The translations under genes were made by a program, and so were the position numbers. From Virgisporangium ochraceum (lineage in GTDB: Bacteria > Actinomycetota > Actinomycetes > Mycobacteriales > Micromonosporaceae): 64,000 bases of DNA. Positions 16,994 through 25,456 of this stretch are shown piece after piece (positions within the stretch are counted from its first letter, which is position 1; the number at the start of each line of letters is the position of its first letter). The stretch is from the NCBI RefSeq assembly GCF_016863655.1, contig NZ_BOPH01000068.1, positions 106,911 through 170,910 on the forward strand. The letters are read 5' to 3'. Under the pieces are notes generated by a model. The model searched no databases. It was not told the DNA's origin and saw only the letters and a list, made by a program, of their open reading frames with translations.

Positions 16994-17797
16994 GTGGGAT
17001 CTGTAGCAGACAACGCGGTCACGGTGACGGGTCTCGAGAGCGGCCCACCGATGATTTTCGCCCACGGCTACGGGTGTGATCAGAACATGTGGCGGTTCGT
17101 GGCGCCGGCGTTCGCCGACACCCACCGCATCGTGCTTTTCGATCACATCGGCTACGGGCTCTCCAACCTCGACGCGTACTCCGTGGAGAAGTACTCCTCG
17201 CTCGACGCCTACGCCCTCGACGTGCTCGACATCATTCACGAGCTGGATCTCCGCGACGTCACGTTCGTCGGGCACTCGGTCGCGGCGATGATCGGTGCGC
17301 TCGCGGTGCTGCGCGAGCCGGGCCGGTTCGCCAACCTGATAATGGTCGGTCCGTCGCCGCGGTACATCGACGACCCGGACGCCGGATACACCGGTGGTTT
17401 CTCCGAGGCCGACGTCGCCGAACTGCTGGAGTCGGTCGACAGCAACTATCTGGGCTGGTCACGTGTCATGGCCCCGGTGATCATGGGTAACCCCGAGCGG
17501 CCGGAGCTGGGCGAGGAGCTCACCAACAGCTTCTGCCGCACCGATCCGGTGGTGGCGCGTCAGTTCGCCGAGGTCACCTTCAAGAGCGACAACCGCACCG
17601 ACCTGGCCGGCATCACCGTGCCGACGCTGGTGCTGCAGTGTTCGAACGACGTCATCGCGCCGGTGTCGGTGGGACAGTACGTGCACCACCACGTCGCCAA
17701 CAGCAAACTGGTGGTGATGCGGGCCACCGGGCACTGCCCGAACCTCAGCTCACCCGGTGAGACCGTCGACGCGATGAAGGAGTTCCTGGGCGTGTGA
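16994..17797 (+). CDS. rsbQ: RsbQ-like alpha/beta hydrolase
   Basis: The 267-residue protein matches the RsbQ pattern: FAHGYGCDQNMWRFVAPAF, the nucleophile elbow GHSVAAM, MVGPSPRYIDD, the Asp in CSNDVIAP and the His in ATGHCPN. In Bacillus subtilis RsbQ is the positive regulator of the energy-stress phosphatase RsbP and is thought to act on a small hydrophobic ligand; its fold is that of plant karrikin/strigolactone receptors. GTG 16994 gives the canonical N-terminus. Its stop overlaps the phosphatase gene by 4 bases, so the RsbQ-RsbP pairing seen in Bacillus is kept here. Confidence 0.92.
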   Translation: MGSVADNAVTVTGLESGPPMIFAHGYGCDQNMWRFVAPAFADTHRIVLFDHIGYGLSNLDAYSVEKYSSLDAYALDVLDIIHELDLRDVTFVGHSVAAMIGALAVLREPGRFANLIMVGPSPRYIDDPDAGYTGGFSEADVAELLESVDSNYLGWSRVMAPVIMGNPERPELGEELTNSFCRTDPVVARQFAEVTFKSDNRTDLAGITVPTLVLQCSNDVIAPVSVGQYVHHHVANSKLVVMRATGHCPNLSSPGETVDAMKEFLGV

Positions 17798-20700
17798 GCG
17801 GTGTGGTGAGCGACCAGCCGTCGGGCGACGCACCCTGCGGGTACCTGTCGACCCGCATGGACGGCACGATCGTCGGCGTCAACGAGACGCTGCTCGGCTG
17901 GCTCGGGTACGAGCGGTCCGAGCTCATCGGTCACGTCACGTTCCAGAGCCTGCTCGCCATCGGCGGACGCATCTACTACGAGACGCACTACGGGCCGCTC
18001 CTCGCGATGCAGGGTGCCGTGCGGGAGATCGCCGTCGAGCTGGTGCGCCGCGACGGCACCCGGATGCCGGCGCTGGTGAACTCCGACGTGCAGATGGGCT
18101 CCGACGGTCGGCCGTCGTTCATCCACACCGCCGTGTTCAGTGCCCTGTTCCGGCGCGAGTACGAGCAGGAACTGCTCGCCGCCCGGCGGGCGGCGGAGGA
18201 GTCGGAGAAGGTCGCGCTCGAGGCCCGCCGCGCCGCGGAGGTGTCCGAGCGCGTCGCGCTCGCGGCGCGTCAGGCCGCCGAGGAGTCCGAGCGGCGGCTG
18301 GCGCTGCTGCAGGACCTGGTGTCGGAGTTCGCGGTGGCGCTCAACAACGGCGACGTGGTCGACGCCCTCGCCGGTACCGGGCTGCGGGCCGTCCACGCGG
18401 TGCGCAGCGCGGTCTGGCTCAAATCCGACGACGGCACGTCACTCGAATGGATGAATGGTGGCTCGGCTCCGACGGAGCCACGCATGCAACGCACCATGCT
18501 CGACGACCCGTTGCCGCACGCCCGGGCGGCCCGGGAGGGCACGTTGCTCGTCGTCGACTCCGACGACGAACTGCGGAGGGAGTCGGCGGTGGCCGCCGAC
18601 GCGATGGTCGCGCTCGGCCTGGGCGCGCTCGCGATCGTTCCGCTGGTGGCCGGTGACACCCTCTTCGGGGTGGTCGGTTTCGGCTACCGCGCCGCGAGCG
18701 ACATCGGCACCGAGACCCGCCAGCTTCTGTGGACCGTGGCCCGCCAGGCCGGGCAGACCCTGCAGCGGACCCGCCAGTTCGAGGTCGAGCAGCAGTTGCG
18801 GCAGCGTGCCGAGACACTCCAGCTGATCACCGCCGCGCTCGCCGTGCCGTTGGACGCGCAGCAGATCGCCGAGGCCGCCGCCGACCGGGTCGCCGCGACG
18901 CTCGACTTCGACCGGGCCCTGGTGGTGCTTCCGGGCGAGCCGCCGACCGTGGCCGGCGGGATGGCGGCGGTTCCGGCCGTCACCACCGGGTTCACGCAGT
19001 CCACAGTGGACGCCTGGTGGCACGACCCGGCTCCGCTGGAACGGATGCTCGGGTGGCCGGCCACCGAGGGCACGTTCATCGCCCGCGCGGCCGACCACCC
19101 CGACACGCTCGACGGGCTGTTCACCGGCGACTGGGCGGTGGCGATCCTGCCGTTGCGGGTCGGCACCGTCGCGTTGGGAGCGCTGGTGCTCGGGCGGGCC
19201 GGCACCCGCGGCTTCCCACCCGGCGAGCGGAGCTTCCTGCGCACCTTCGCGACACAGTGCGCGCAGGCGCTCGAACGCGCCCGGCTGCACGCCGAGACCC
19301 TGGAGCTGCAGCGCGAGGCCACGTTCCTGGTGGCCCTGAGCCGGCGGCTCGACGAGACCGCCGGGCTGCTCTCGCGGGCCGGGGTGCTCGTGTCGGAGCT
19401 GGTGCCGGCGGTGGCGCTCGGCGCGCGGGTGGAGCTGGTCGTGGAGACCGGGCGCGTGCTGCTGGCCGCCGAGCCCACCGGTCCCGTCGCCGGGCCGGAC
19501 GGCGCCGGCGGTACGGAGGCGCGGGCCGACGAGTTCGTCGACGTGGCGGTGCGCACCGGCAACACGACGATCGCCGCCCAGCGCGGCACCGGACCGTGCG
19601 ACGTGGCGGTGCCGCTGCGGGCCCGCGGCCGCGTGATCGGGGTGCTCGTGCTCGGGTTCCCGCGCGGCAGCGAGATCCACCGGCGCACCCGGTTCCTCAG
19701 CGAGCTGGCGGCGTCGGCGGGGCTGGCGCTGGAGAACGGCCGGCTCTACGACCAGGAGCACGAGAACGCGCACATCCTGCAGCGCGGCCTGCTCTCCGGC
19801 GACCTGCCGCGCGACCCGCGGGTGGCGTTCGGCACCTGGTACCGGCCCGCCGCCGACGACCTGGAGGTCGGCGGCGACTGGCACGACGCGTTCATGGTCG
19901 GCCCGAACCGGGTGGCGATCGTCGTCGGAGACGTGGTGGGCCGGGGGATCCGGGCCGCCGCCACCATGGGGCACCTGCGCAGCGCCGTGCGGGCCCTGGC
20001 CGCCACCGACCCGGGGCCGGCCGGGCTGCTGGAGCGGCTCGACCGGTTCGTCGACCGGTTCGAGGACGGGCGGATGTCGACGGTCGCGTACGCGCTGCTC
20101 GACCTCGACACGGGCCAGCTGCGCTACGCCTGCGCCGGTCACGTTCCACCGCTGCTCATCGAGCCCAACGGCGGCGAGCGGTTCCTGTGGTCGGGCCGGT
20201 CGACGCCGATCGCCGCGTACACCGGCATGAAGCCGCGCGTCGAGGCCGAGGCCCAGCTCAAGCCCGGTGCGCGGCTGCTGCTCTACACCGACGGGCTGGT
20301 CGAGCGGCGCACCGGCAACCTGCACACCGACCTGGCGCGCCTCGCCGGCGAGGCCGCGGCGCGGCGGCACGCGCCGCTGGCCTGGCTGCTGCCCGACCTC
20401 GGCGCCGCGCTGGCGCAGACCCGCGACGACGACGTGTGCATGCTGTGCCTCGCGTACGGCGCGGGCCCGTCGTTCGCGTGCACGGTGCCGGCCGACATCG
20501 TGCGGCTCAAGAGCGTGCGTGACGAGCTGCGCGGCTGGCTGGTCACCGCCGGCGTGCCGGCCCTCGACCGCGACGCGGTGCTGCTCGCGTGCTCCGAGGC
20601 GGTCGCCAACGCGATCGAGCACGCGTACGGCGCCGACGGCGTCGGTGAGGTGCACGTCAGCGCGGCGATGCTCGACGGTTCGGTCGAGCTGGCCGTCCAC

Positions 20701-20862
20701 GACCGGGGTGCCTGGCAGGACCCCGACCCGCAGAGCGACCGCGGACGCGGGCTGGCCCTCATCGAGACCGTGGTCGACGACGTCACGATCGCGCACGACG
20801 GTGGCACGACCATCACGATGCGCCGCAGGCTACAGGGGGGAGATCGCCATGACCCCGCATGA
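17794..20862 (+). CDS. PAS-GAF-PP2C phosphatase fused to an RsbW-like ATPase (RsbP-like)
   Basis: The 1022-residue multidomain regulator begins with a PAS domain (about residues 15-115). A charged coiled coil follows at 120-170, built of three 14-residue ARRAAEESE units. Two or three GAF-like domains span 175-640. A SpoIIE/PP2C phosphatase covers about 670-870 (metal-site Asp in EVGGDWHDAF; GDVVGRG; LYTDGLVERR). A HATPase_c_2 anti-sigma-type domain ends the protein (ACSEAVANAIEHAYG near 932; DRGRGLALIETVVD). GTG 17794 overlaps the RsbQ-like stop. It could both dephosphorylate and rephosphorylate a STAS partner, most simply the one encoded next. Confidence 0.93.
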   Translation: MSGVVSDQPSGDAPCGYLSTRMDGTIVGVNETLLGWLGYERSELIGHVTFQSLLAIGGRIYYETHYGPLLAMQGAVREIAVELVRRDGTRMPALVNSDVQMGSDGRPSFIHTAVFSALFRREYEQELLAARRAAEESEKVALEARRAAEVSERVALAARQAAEESERRLALLQDLVSEFAVALNNGDVVDALAGTGLRAVHAVRSAVWLKSDDGTSLEWMNGGSAPTEPRMQRTMLDDPLPHARAAREGTLLVVDSDDELRRESAVAADAMVALGLGALAIVPLVAGDTLFGVVGFGYRAASDIGTETRQLLWTVARQAGQTLQRTRQFEVEQQLRQRAETLQLITAALAVPLDAQQIAEAAADRVAATLDFDRALVVLPGEPPTVAGGMAAVPAVTTGFTQSTVDAWWHDPAPLERMLGWPATEGTFIARAADHPDTLDGLFTGDWAVAILPLRVGTVALGALVLGRAGTRGFPPGERSFLRTFATQCAQALERARLHAETLELQREATFLVALSRRLDETAGLLSRAGVLVSELVPAVALGARVELVVETGRVLLAAEPTGPVAGPDGAGGTEARADEFVDVAVRTGNTTIAAQRGTGPCDVAVPLRARGRVIGVLVLGFPRGSEIHRRTRFLSELAASAGLALENGRLYDQEHENAHILQRGLLSGDLPRDPRVAFGTWYRPAADDLEVGGDWHDAFMVGPNRVAIVVGDVVGRGIRAAATMGHLRSAVRALAATDPGPAGLLERLDRFVDRFEDGRMSTVAYALLDLDTGQLRYACAGHVPPLLIEPNGGERFLWSGRSTPIAAYTGMKPRVEAEAQLKPGARLLLYTDGLVERRTGNLHTDLARLAGEAAARRHAPLAWLLPDLGAALAQTRDDDVCMLCLAYGAGPSFACTVPADIVRLKSVRDELRGWLVTAGVPALDRDAVLLACSEAVANAIEHAYGADGVGEVHVSAAMLDGSVELAVHDRGAWQDPDPQSDRGRGLALIETVVDDVTIAHDGGTTITMRRRLQGGDRHDPA

Positions 20863-21265
20863 ACTGTCGGTCCGTTCGGTGGGCGACGTCTGCGTGATCA
20901 CGTTGGGCCAGGACGTCGACACCGCGGTGGCCGGCCGCCTGGAGGCCGAGATCGTCGCGTTGACGGCGCCGTCGGTGCCCCTAGTCGTCGACCTCAGCGG
21001 CGTCGACTTCCTCGACAGCGCCGGCGTGCGCCTGATGGACCGGCTGGTGGGCCGGCACCGGCGGGCCGGCAGCACCGCGGTGATGGTGGCACCGGACAGC
21101 GGCGCGCCGTGGTTCACGTTGCGGATGTGCGAGTTCCCGGAGGAGTACCTGGCCACGTCGGTGCGGGCCGCGGTCGAGGCGGCCGGTCGACGGGCCGGCG
21201 CCGGCGGCGGGCCGCCGGGCACCGGCGGGTCAGCTCTCGTAGAGGCCGACGAGCAGGCCGTATGA
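20849..21265 (+). CDS. STAS-domain anti-sigma factor antagonist
   Basis: The 138-residue SpoIIAA/RsbV-like protein has the signature VVDLSGVDFLDSAGVRLMDRL; Ser57 in DSAGV is the expected phosphorylation site. ATG 20849 follows a GGGGGGAG site and overlaps the phosphatase gene by 14 bases, so it is co-translated. The C-terminal 25 residues are Gly/Ala-rich, and its 3' end overlaps the convergent ArsR-family gene by 36 bases. It is the predicted substrate of the upstream phosphatase/kinase. The sigma factor it finally releases is not in this stretch. Confidence 0.93.
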   Translation: MTPHELSVRSVGDVCVITLGQDVDTAVAGRLEAEIVALTAPSVPLVVDLSGVDFLDSAGVRLMDRLVGRHRRAGSTAVMVAPDSGAPWFTLRMCEFPEEYLATSVRAAVEAAGRRAGAGGGPPGTGGSALVEADEQAV

Positions 21266-21778
21266 CCGCTCGCCGGCGCCGTCGTCGGTGGTCTCGGCGA
21301 CGATCGCCGTGAGGGCGGCGGCCAGGCGTTCGGCCTGGGCGGTCGACAGGCGCACGTGCCGCAGGATCAGCAGCGGCTCCGTCGGGGTGGCGGCCAACTC
21401 GTCGGCCACGGCCCGCAGCATGGCCGTGGTCGACGCGGCCGGCGGCCCGCCGACGTGCACGCGCCTGGTGGTCCGCTGGTAGTAGTGCTCGGTTCCGCCG
21501 CGCACCTGCCGGGTCTCGACGATGCGCACCATGCCGCCGCCGCTCAGCACCTTCAGGTGGTGCGCGATGTTGCCCTTCCGCTCGCCGAACGACACGGCGA
21601 GCTGGCTGATCGTGGCCGGCTGCTCGCCCAGCGCGTAGAGCAGCCGCTGGCGCAACGGGTGGGCGAGGGCCTTGAGCTGGGCGGGCGAGGTCGCCTCGAG
21701 CGTCTCGTCGGCGGGCCGGGGCGGGCCGGCCGGGCCGGGCGGTTCGGGCGGTTCGGGCGGTTCGGGCGGTTCGGGCAT
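21230..21778 (-). CDS. ArsR-family winged-helix transcriptional regulator
   Basis: The 182-residue protein has a winged helix (LKALAHPLRQRLLYALGE..., QLAVSFGERKGNIAHHLKVLSGGGMV) of the HTH_20/ArsR type. A C-terminal effector or dimer region follows. No metal-binding Cys cluster is visible. The N-terminus carries PEPPEPPEPPEPP, made by four 9-bp repeats. The start at 21778 lies next to an 8-base inverted repeat that also precedes the divergent S41 protease gene, suggesting autoregulation and control of that gene. Confidence 0.88.
   Translation of the reverse strand: MPEPPEPPEPPEPPGPAGPPRPADETLEATSPAQLKALAHPLRQRLLYALGEQPATISQLAVSFGERKGNIAHHLKVLSGGGMVRIVETRQVRGGTEHYYQRTTRRVHVGGPPAASTTAMLRAVADELAATPTEPLLILRHVRLSTAQAERLAAALTAIVAETTDDGAGERSYGLLVGLYES
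21741..21776. repeat. 9-bp tandem repeat (four units) at ArsR gene 5' end
   Basis: Four exact GGTTCGGGC units (21741-21776) encode the PEP/PPE stretch directly after the start codon on the minus strand. Changes in copy number would alter only the disordered N-terminus. Confidence 0.9.
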
Positions 21779-21782
21779 GCAG

Positions 21783-21808
21783 AAAGCGTCTACATCTCTT
21801 GACGCTTT
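21783..21808. promoter_or_regulatory. Inverted repeat operator between arsR-type and S41 protease genes
   Basis: AAAGCGTC (21783-21790) and GACGCTTT (21801-21808) form perfect 8-base arms around a 10-base spacer. TTGAC within 21798-21802 and GTCAA nearby (21808-21812) add a second small dyad. It lies 5 bases before the ArsR-family start and 28 before the protease start, so one bound dimer could affect both directions. Confidence 0.6.
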
Positions 21809-21835
21809 GTCAACCGACTGCTCTACTCGACGGCC

Positions 21836-22723
21836 ATGGACATCGATCGCATCGTGACGTCGTCGGCCCGGCTGATCGAGGAGCAGTACGTCTTTCCGGA
21901 GATCGGCACCAAGCTCGCCGACCTGCTGCGCGCCAACCTGCGCGAGGGCCGCTACGCCGACGCCGACGTCCCGGGACTCTCCGCACTGGTCACCGCCGAT
22001 CTGCAGTCGGCCAACGGCGACCTGCACCTGCGGCTCAAGCACCACGCCGAGGAGATCCCCGACAAGCCGAGCGAGGAGCTGACGGTCGCGATGTTCACCG
22101 AGCGGTCGGCCCGTGACCTCGGCGGGATCGCCGCGGTCGAGCGGCTGGTCGCCGCGGACGGGAGCACCGTCGCCCGGCTGGAGATCACCCCGCTGCTGTA
22201 CCCGCCGTCGATGGCCGGCGACGCCATGGCGGCCGCGATGCAGCTCGTCGCCACCGCCGACGTGCTCGTGCTCGACCTGCGGAACACGGTCGGCGGCGAC
22301 CCGACGATGGTGGCGTTCGTGTGCGGCTACCTCTTCGACGAGCCGACCCACCTCATCGACATCTACCAGCGGCAGGGCGACCGCACCACGCAGAGCTGGA
22401 GCTCGCCGTACGTGCCGGGCCGGCGCTTCGGCGGAACGCGGCCGGTGTTCGTGCTCACCAGCCGCCGGACCTTCTCCGGCGGCGAGGAACTCGCGTTCGA
22501 CCTGCAGCGCACCGGCCGGGCCACGGTGGTCGGCGAACGCACCGGCGGCGGCGCCCACCCGCGGGTCGGCCACCGCATGCACCCGCACCTGGAGCTGACC
22601 ATCCCGACCGGCCGCGCGCTCGACCCGGAGACCGGCGGCAACTGGGAGGGCACGGGCGTCCACCCCGACGTGGAGACCCCGGCCGACGAGGCCCTCGCGA
22701 CCGCGCTCAGGCGGGTCCCGTAG
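21836..22723 (+). CDS. S41-family (C-terminal processing/tricorn-type) peptidase
   Basis: The 295-residue protein resembles the IRBP/tail-specific protease core. An N-terminal helical domain (RIVTSSARLIEEQYVFPEIG) is followed by the catalytic region VLVLDLRNTVGGD and TSRRTFSGGEELAFDLQ, with the nucleophile Ser in FSGGEE. The C-terminal segment is GVHPDVETPADEALATAL. There is no signal peptide or PDZ domain, so it appears cytoplasmic and shorter than CtpA. ATG 21836. Its divergence from the ArsR-family gene with a shared operator suggests they are linked. Confidence 0.88.
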   Translation: MDIDRIVTSSARLIEEQYVFPEIGTKLADLLRANLREGRYADADVPGLSALVTADLQSANGDLHLRLKHHAEEIPDKPSEELTVAMFTERSARDLGGIAAVERLVAADGSTVARLEITPLLYPPSMAGDAMAAAMQLVATADVLVLDLRNTVGGDPTMVAFVCGYLFDEPTHLIDIYQRQGDRTTQSWSSPYVPGRRFGGTRPVFVLTSRRTFSGGEELAFDLQRTGRATVVGERTGGGAHPRVGHRMHPHLELTIPTGRALDPETGGNWEGTGVHPDVETPADEALATALRRVP

Positions 22724-22730
22724 AGCTCTT

Positions 22731-23138
22731 TCAGGCCCGGATGAGCTCGACCACCGGGATCCTCCGGTCGACGCCGGCCTGGTGGTCGGTGAAGAACGGG
22801 TAGCGCTCCTCGATCCGGGCGAACAGCGCGTCGCGGTCGTCGGCGGGCCGGGCCGTCGCGCGGTACTCCTCGCCGTCGACCTCCACCGTCACATCGGGGT
22901 TGGCGACCAGGTTGTGGTACCAGTCCGGGTGGCGCGGCGAGCCGGCGGCCGAGGCGATCACCAGCAGCCGGTCGTCGAGGCGCACGTACATCATCGGGGT
23001 GGTGCGCGCGGTGCCGGTGCGGGCGCCGGTGGTGGTGAGCAGGAGCAGCGGCCGCCCGGGCAGCGACCGCCCGGCCGCGCGGAACTCCCCGATCAGCTTC
23101 CGGTTGGCGGCTGCGAGGTCGTCGGGTATCTGAGCCAT
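22731..23138 (-). CDS. DDN-family (nitroreductase/deazaflavin F420-dependent) oxidoreductase
   Basis: The 135-residue protein has the split-barrel DDN family pattern: LLLLTTTGARTGTARTTPMMYVRLDDRLLVIASAAGSP, then HPDWYHNLVANPDVTVEV. In mycobacteria such proteins reduce substrates with F420H2. The ATG at 23138 begins MAQIPDDLA. Its 3' end lies 7 bases from the convergent protease stop. Physiological substrate is unknown. Confidence 0.9.
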   Translation of the reverse strand: MAQIPDDLAAANRKLIGEFRAAGRSLPGRPLLLLTTTGARTGTARTTPMMYVRLDDRLLVIASAAGSPRHPDWYHNLVANPDVTVEVDGEEYRATARPADDRDALFARIEERYPFFTDHQAGVDRRIPVVELIRA

Positions 23139-23222
23139 AGAGTGACCTTAGATGCCCGTTAACCGGGTCCACGGTGCGAACCGGCGCCGCCCCCGGCCAC
23201 CGGAGCAGGGTATTTTCCATCC

Positions 23223-24677
23223 GTGACCGTGGAGAAGAAGCAGAGCGCCAACATCGGCGTCGTCGGCCTGGCAGTCATGGGCAGCAACCTGGCCCGCAAC
23301 CTCGCCAGCCGTGAGGGCAACGTGGTGGCCGTCTACAACCGCTCGCCGGAACGCACCCGCCAGCTCATCGCCGAGCACGGCGACGAGGGCGACTTCGTAC
23401 CGAGCGAGACCATCGAGGACTTCGTCGCGTCGCTCAGCCAGCCGCGCACCGCGATCATCATGGTGCAGGCGGGCAAGGGCACCGACGCGGTGATCGACCA
23501 ACTGGCCGGCCTGTTCGAGCCGGGCGACATCATCGTCGACGGCGGCAACGCCGACTTCCACGACACCATCCGCCGCGAGAAGGCGATCAGCGCCAAGGGC
23601 CTGAACTTCGTCGGCGCCGGCATCTCCGGTGGCGAGGAGGGCGCGCTCAACGGCCCGAGCATCATGCCGGGCGGCTCGGCCGAGGCGTACAAGACGCTCG
23701 GGCCGATCCTGGCGTCGATCGCCGCGGTGGCCGAGGGCGAGCCGTGCGTGACGCACGTGGGCACCGACGGCGCCGGCCACTTCGTCAAGATGATCCACAA
23801 CGGCATCGAGTACGCCGACATGCAGCTCATCGCCGAGGCGTTCGACCTGCTGCGCACGGTCGGCGGGCACGAGCCGGCGCAGATCGCCGAGGTCTTCCAG
23901 GCCTGGAACACCGGCGACCTCGAGTCGTACCTCATCGAGATCACCGCCGAGGTGCTCAAGCAGGTCGACGCCGAGACCGGCAAGCCGTTCGTCGACATCG
24001 TGCTCGACCAGGCCGGCCAGAAGGGCACCGGCGTCTGGACCGTGCAGAACGCGCTCGACCTCGGCGTCCCGGTCGGTGGCATCGCCGCCGCGGTCTTCGC
24101 CCGCAGCGTGTCCAGCCACCCCGAGCAGCGCGCGGCCGTCCAGCGCACGGCCGCGGCGCGGCCCACGCCCGTCCCGCCCGGGGAGAACTTCGAGGACGCC
24201 GTGCGCGCGGCTCTGTACGCGTCGAAGGTGGTCGCGTACGCACAGGGCTTCGACGCGATCATCGCCGCGGCGAAGGAGTACGGCTGGGAGATCGACAAGG
24301 GCGCGGTCGCGAAGATCTGGCGGGCCGGCTGCATCATCCGGGCGCAGTTCCTCAACCGCATCGTCGAGGCGTACGAGCGCAACCCCGGGCTGCAGACCCT
24401 GCTCGAGGACGAGTACTTCGCGCGGGCCGTGGCCGACGGCGTCGACGCGTGGCGGCGCATCGTGTCGGTGGCCGCGTTGTCGGGTGTCCCGGTGCCGGGC
24501 TTCTCGGCGGCGCTGAGCTACTACGACTCGCTGTCGGTGGAGCGGCTGCCGGCCGCGCTGATCCAGGGTCAGCGCGACTTCTTCGGCGCCCACACCTACA
24601 AGCGGGTCGACCGCGAGGGTGTCTTCCACACGCTGTGGAGCGGCGACCGCAGCGAGGTCCGTCAGGACGGGCACTGA
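23223..24677 (+). CDS. gnd: 6-phosphogluconate dehydrogenase, decarboxylating
   Basis: The 484-residue enzyme oxidises 6-phosphogluconate to ribulose 5-phosphate with release of CO2 in the pentose phosphate pathway. Seen are the N-terminal nucleotide-binding loop GLAVMGSNLARN, the family signature region GAGISGGEEGALNGPSIMPGG, the catalytic Lys/Asn stretch HFVKMIHNGIEYADMQ and the C-terminal all-helical domain. Length matches the long (GndA) form. GTG 23223 is the start. The zwf gene for the first step lies 32 kb away in the same orientation. Confidence 0.97.
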   Translation: MTVEKKQSANIGVVGLAVMGSNLARNLASREGNVVAVYNRSPERTRQLIAEHGDEGDFVPSETIEDFVASLSQPRTAIIMVQAGKGTDAVIDQLAGLFEPGDIIVDGGNADFHDTIRREKAISAKGLNFVGAGISGGEEGALNGPSIMPGGSAEAYKTLGPILASIAAVAEGEPCVTHVGTDGAGHFVKMIHNGIEYADMQLIAEAFDLLRTVGGHEPAQIAEVFQAWNTGDLESYLIEITAEVLKQVDAETGKPFVDIVLDQAGQKGTGVWTVQNALDLGVPVGGIAAAVFARSVSSHPEQRAAVQRTAAARPTPVPPGENFEDAVRAALYASKVVAYAQGFDAIIAAAKEYGWEIDKGAVAKIWRAGCIIRAQFLNRIVEAYERNPGLQTLLEDEYFARAVADGVDAWRRIVSVAALSGVPVPGFSAALSYYDSLSVERLPAALIQGQRDFFGAHTYKRVDREGVFHTLWSGDRSEVRQDGH

Positions 24678-25456
24678 ACGACTCGATCGTCTCCACACTC
24701 CGCGCGGCCGGTTGCGTCTTCGCGGAGGACGAAGCGAGCCTGCTGATCGAGGCGGCCGGGCCCTCACCCGAGGGCCTGGCCGCTCTGATCGCCCGGCGGG
24801 TGGCTGGTGAGCCGCTGGAGCACCTGGTCGGCTGGGTGGACTTCTGCGGGCTGCGCGTCGCGGTCGACCCGGGCGTGTTCGTGCCCCGGCAGCGCACCGC
24901 GTTCCTGGCCCGTCAGGCCGCGCAGCGCGCCGCCGCGGGTGCGGTGGTCGTCGACCTGTGCTGCGGGTCGGGTGCGGTCGCGGCCGCGGTGGCGCACCTG
25001 GTTCCCGGCGCACGGGTGCACGCGGTCGACCTCGACCCGGCCGCCGTGCGGTGCGCGCGGCGCAACCTCGACGGTCCCGTCTACGAGGGCGACCTGGTCG
25101 AGCCGCTGCCGCCCGACCTGCGTGGGCGGGTCGACGTGCTGGTCGCCAACGCCCCGTACGTGCCGAGCGCCGAGGTGGGCCTGATGCCGCCAGAGGCCCG
25201 CCTCCACGAGCCGCTCGCGGCCCTCGACGGCGGCGCCGACGGCCTCGACGTGCTGCGGCGGGTGATCGCCGCCGCTCCCGCCTGGCTCGCGCCGGGCGGG
25301 AGCGTGCTCGTCGAGACCGGCGACCGGCAGGCACCGGCGCTCGCCGCCGACGTGGTCGCGGCCGGTCTGCGCGCCGACGTGGTGACCGGCGCGGACGCGG
25401 ACGCGACCGTCGTGGTCGGTACCCTCACCCCGGCGGAGCCGGCAGCGGGACGCTGA
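24635..25456 (+). CDS. PrmC/HemK-like putative protein-glutamine N5-methyltransferase
   Basis: The product is a Rossmann-fold SAM methyltransferase. The N-terminal helical domain reads LRAAGCVFAEDEASLL, then VPRQRT, the SAM loop VVDLCCGSGAVAAAV and NAPYVPS in place of the NPPY motif of PrmC. The family N-terminus aligns to codon 24674, a CTG that overlaps the gnd stop as CTGA. The first usual start codon in frame is GTG 24635, 43 bases inside gnd, and is used here as the conservative choice. The 3' end overlaps the convergent membrane-protein gene by 32 bases. Confidence 0.88.
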   Translation: MERRPQRGPSGRALNDSIVSTLRAAGCVFAEDEASLLIEAAGPSPEGLAALIARRVAGEPLEHLVGWVDFCGLRVAVDPGVFVPRQRTAFLARQAAQRAAAGAVVVDLCCGSGAVAAAVAHLVPGARVHAVDLDPAAVRCARRNLDGPVYEGDLVEPLPPDLRGRVDVLVANAPYVPSAEVGLMPPEARLHEPLAALDGGADGLDVLRRVIAAAPAWLAPGGSVLVETGDRQAPALAADVVAAGLRADVVTGADADATVVVGTLTPAEPAAGR

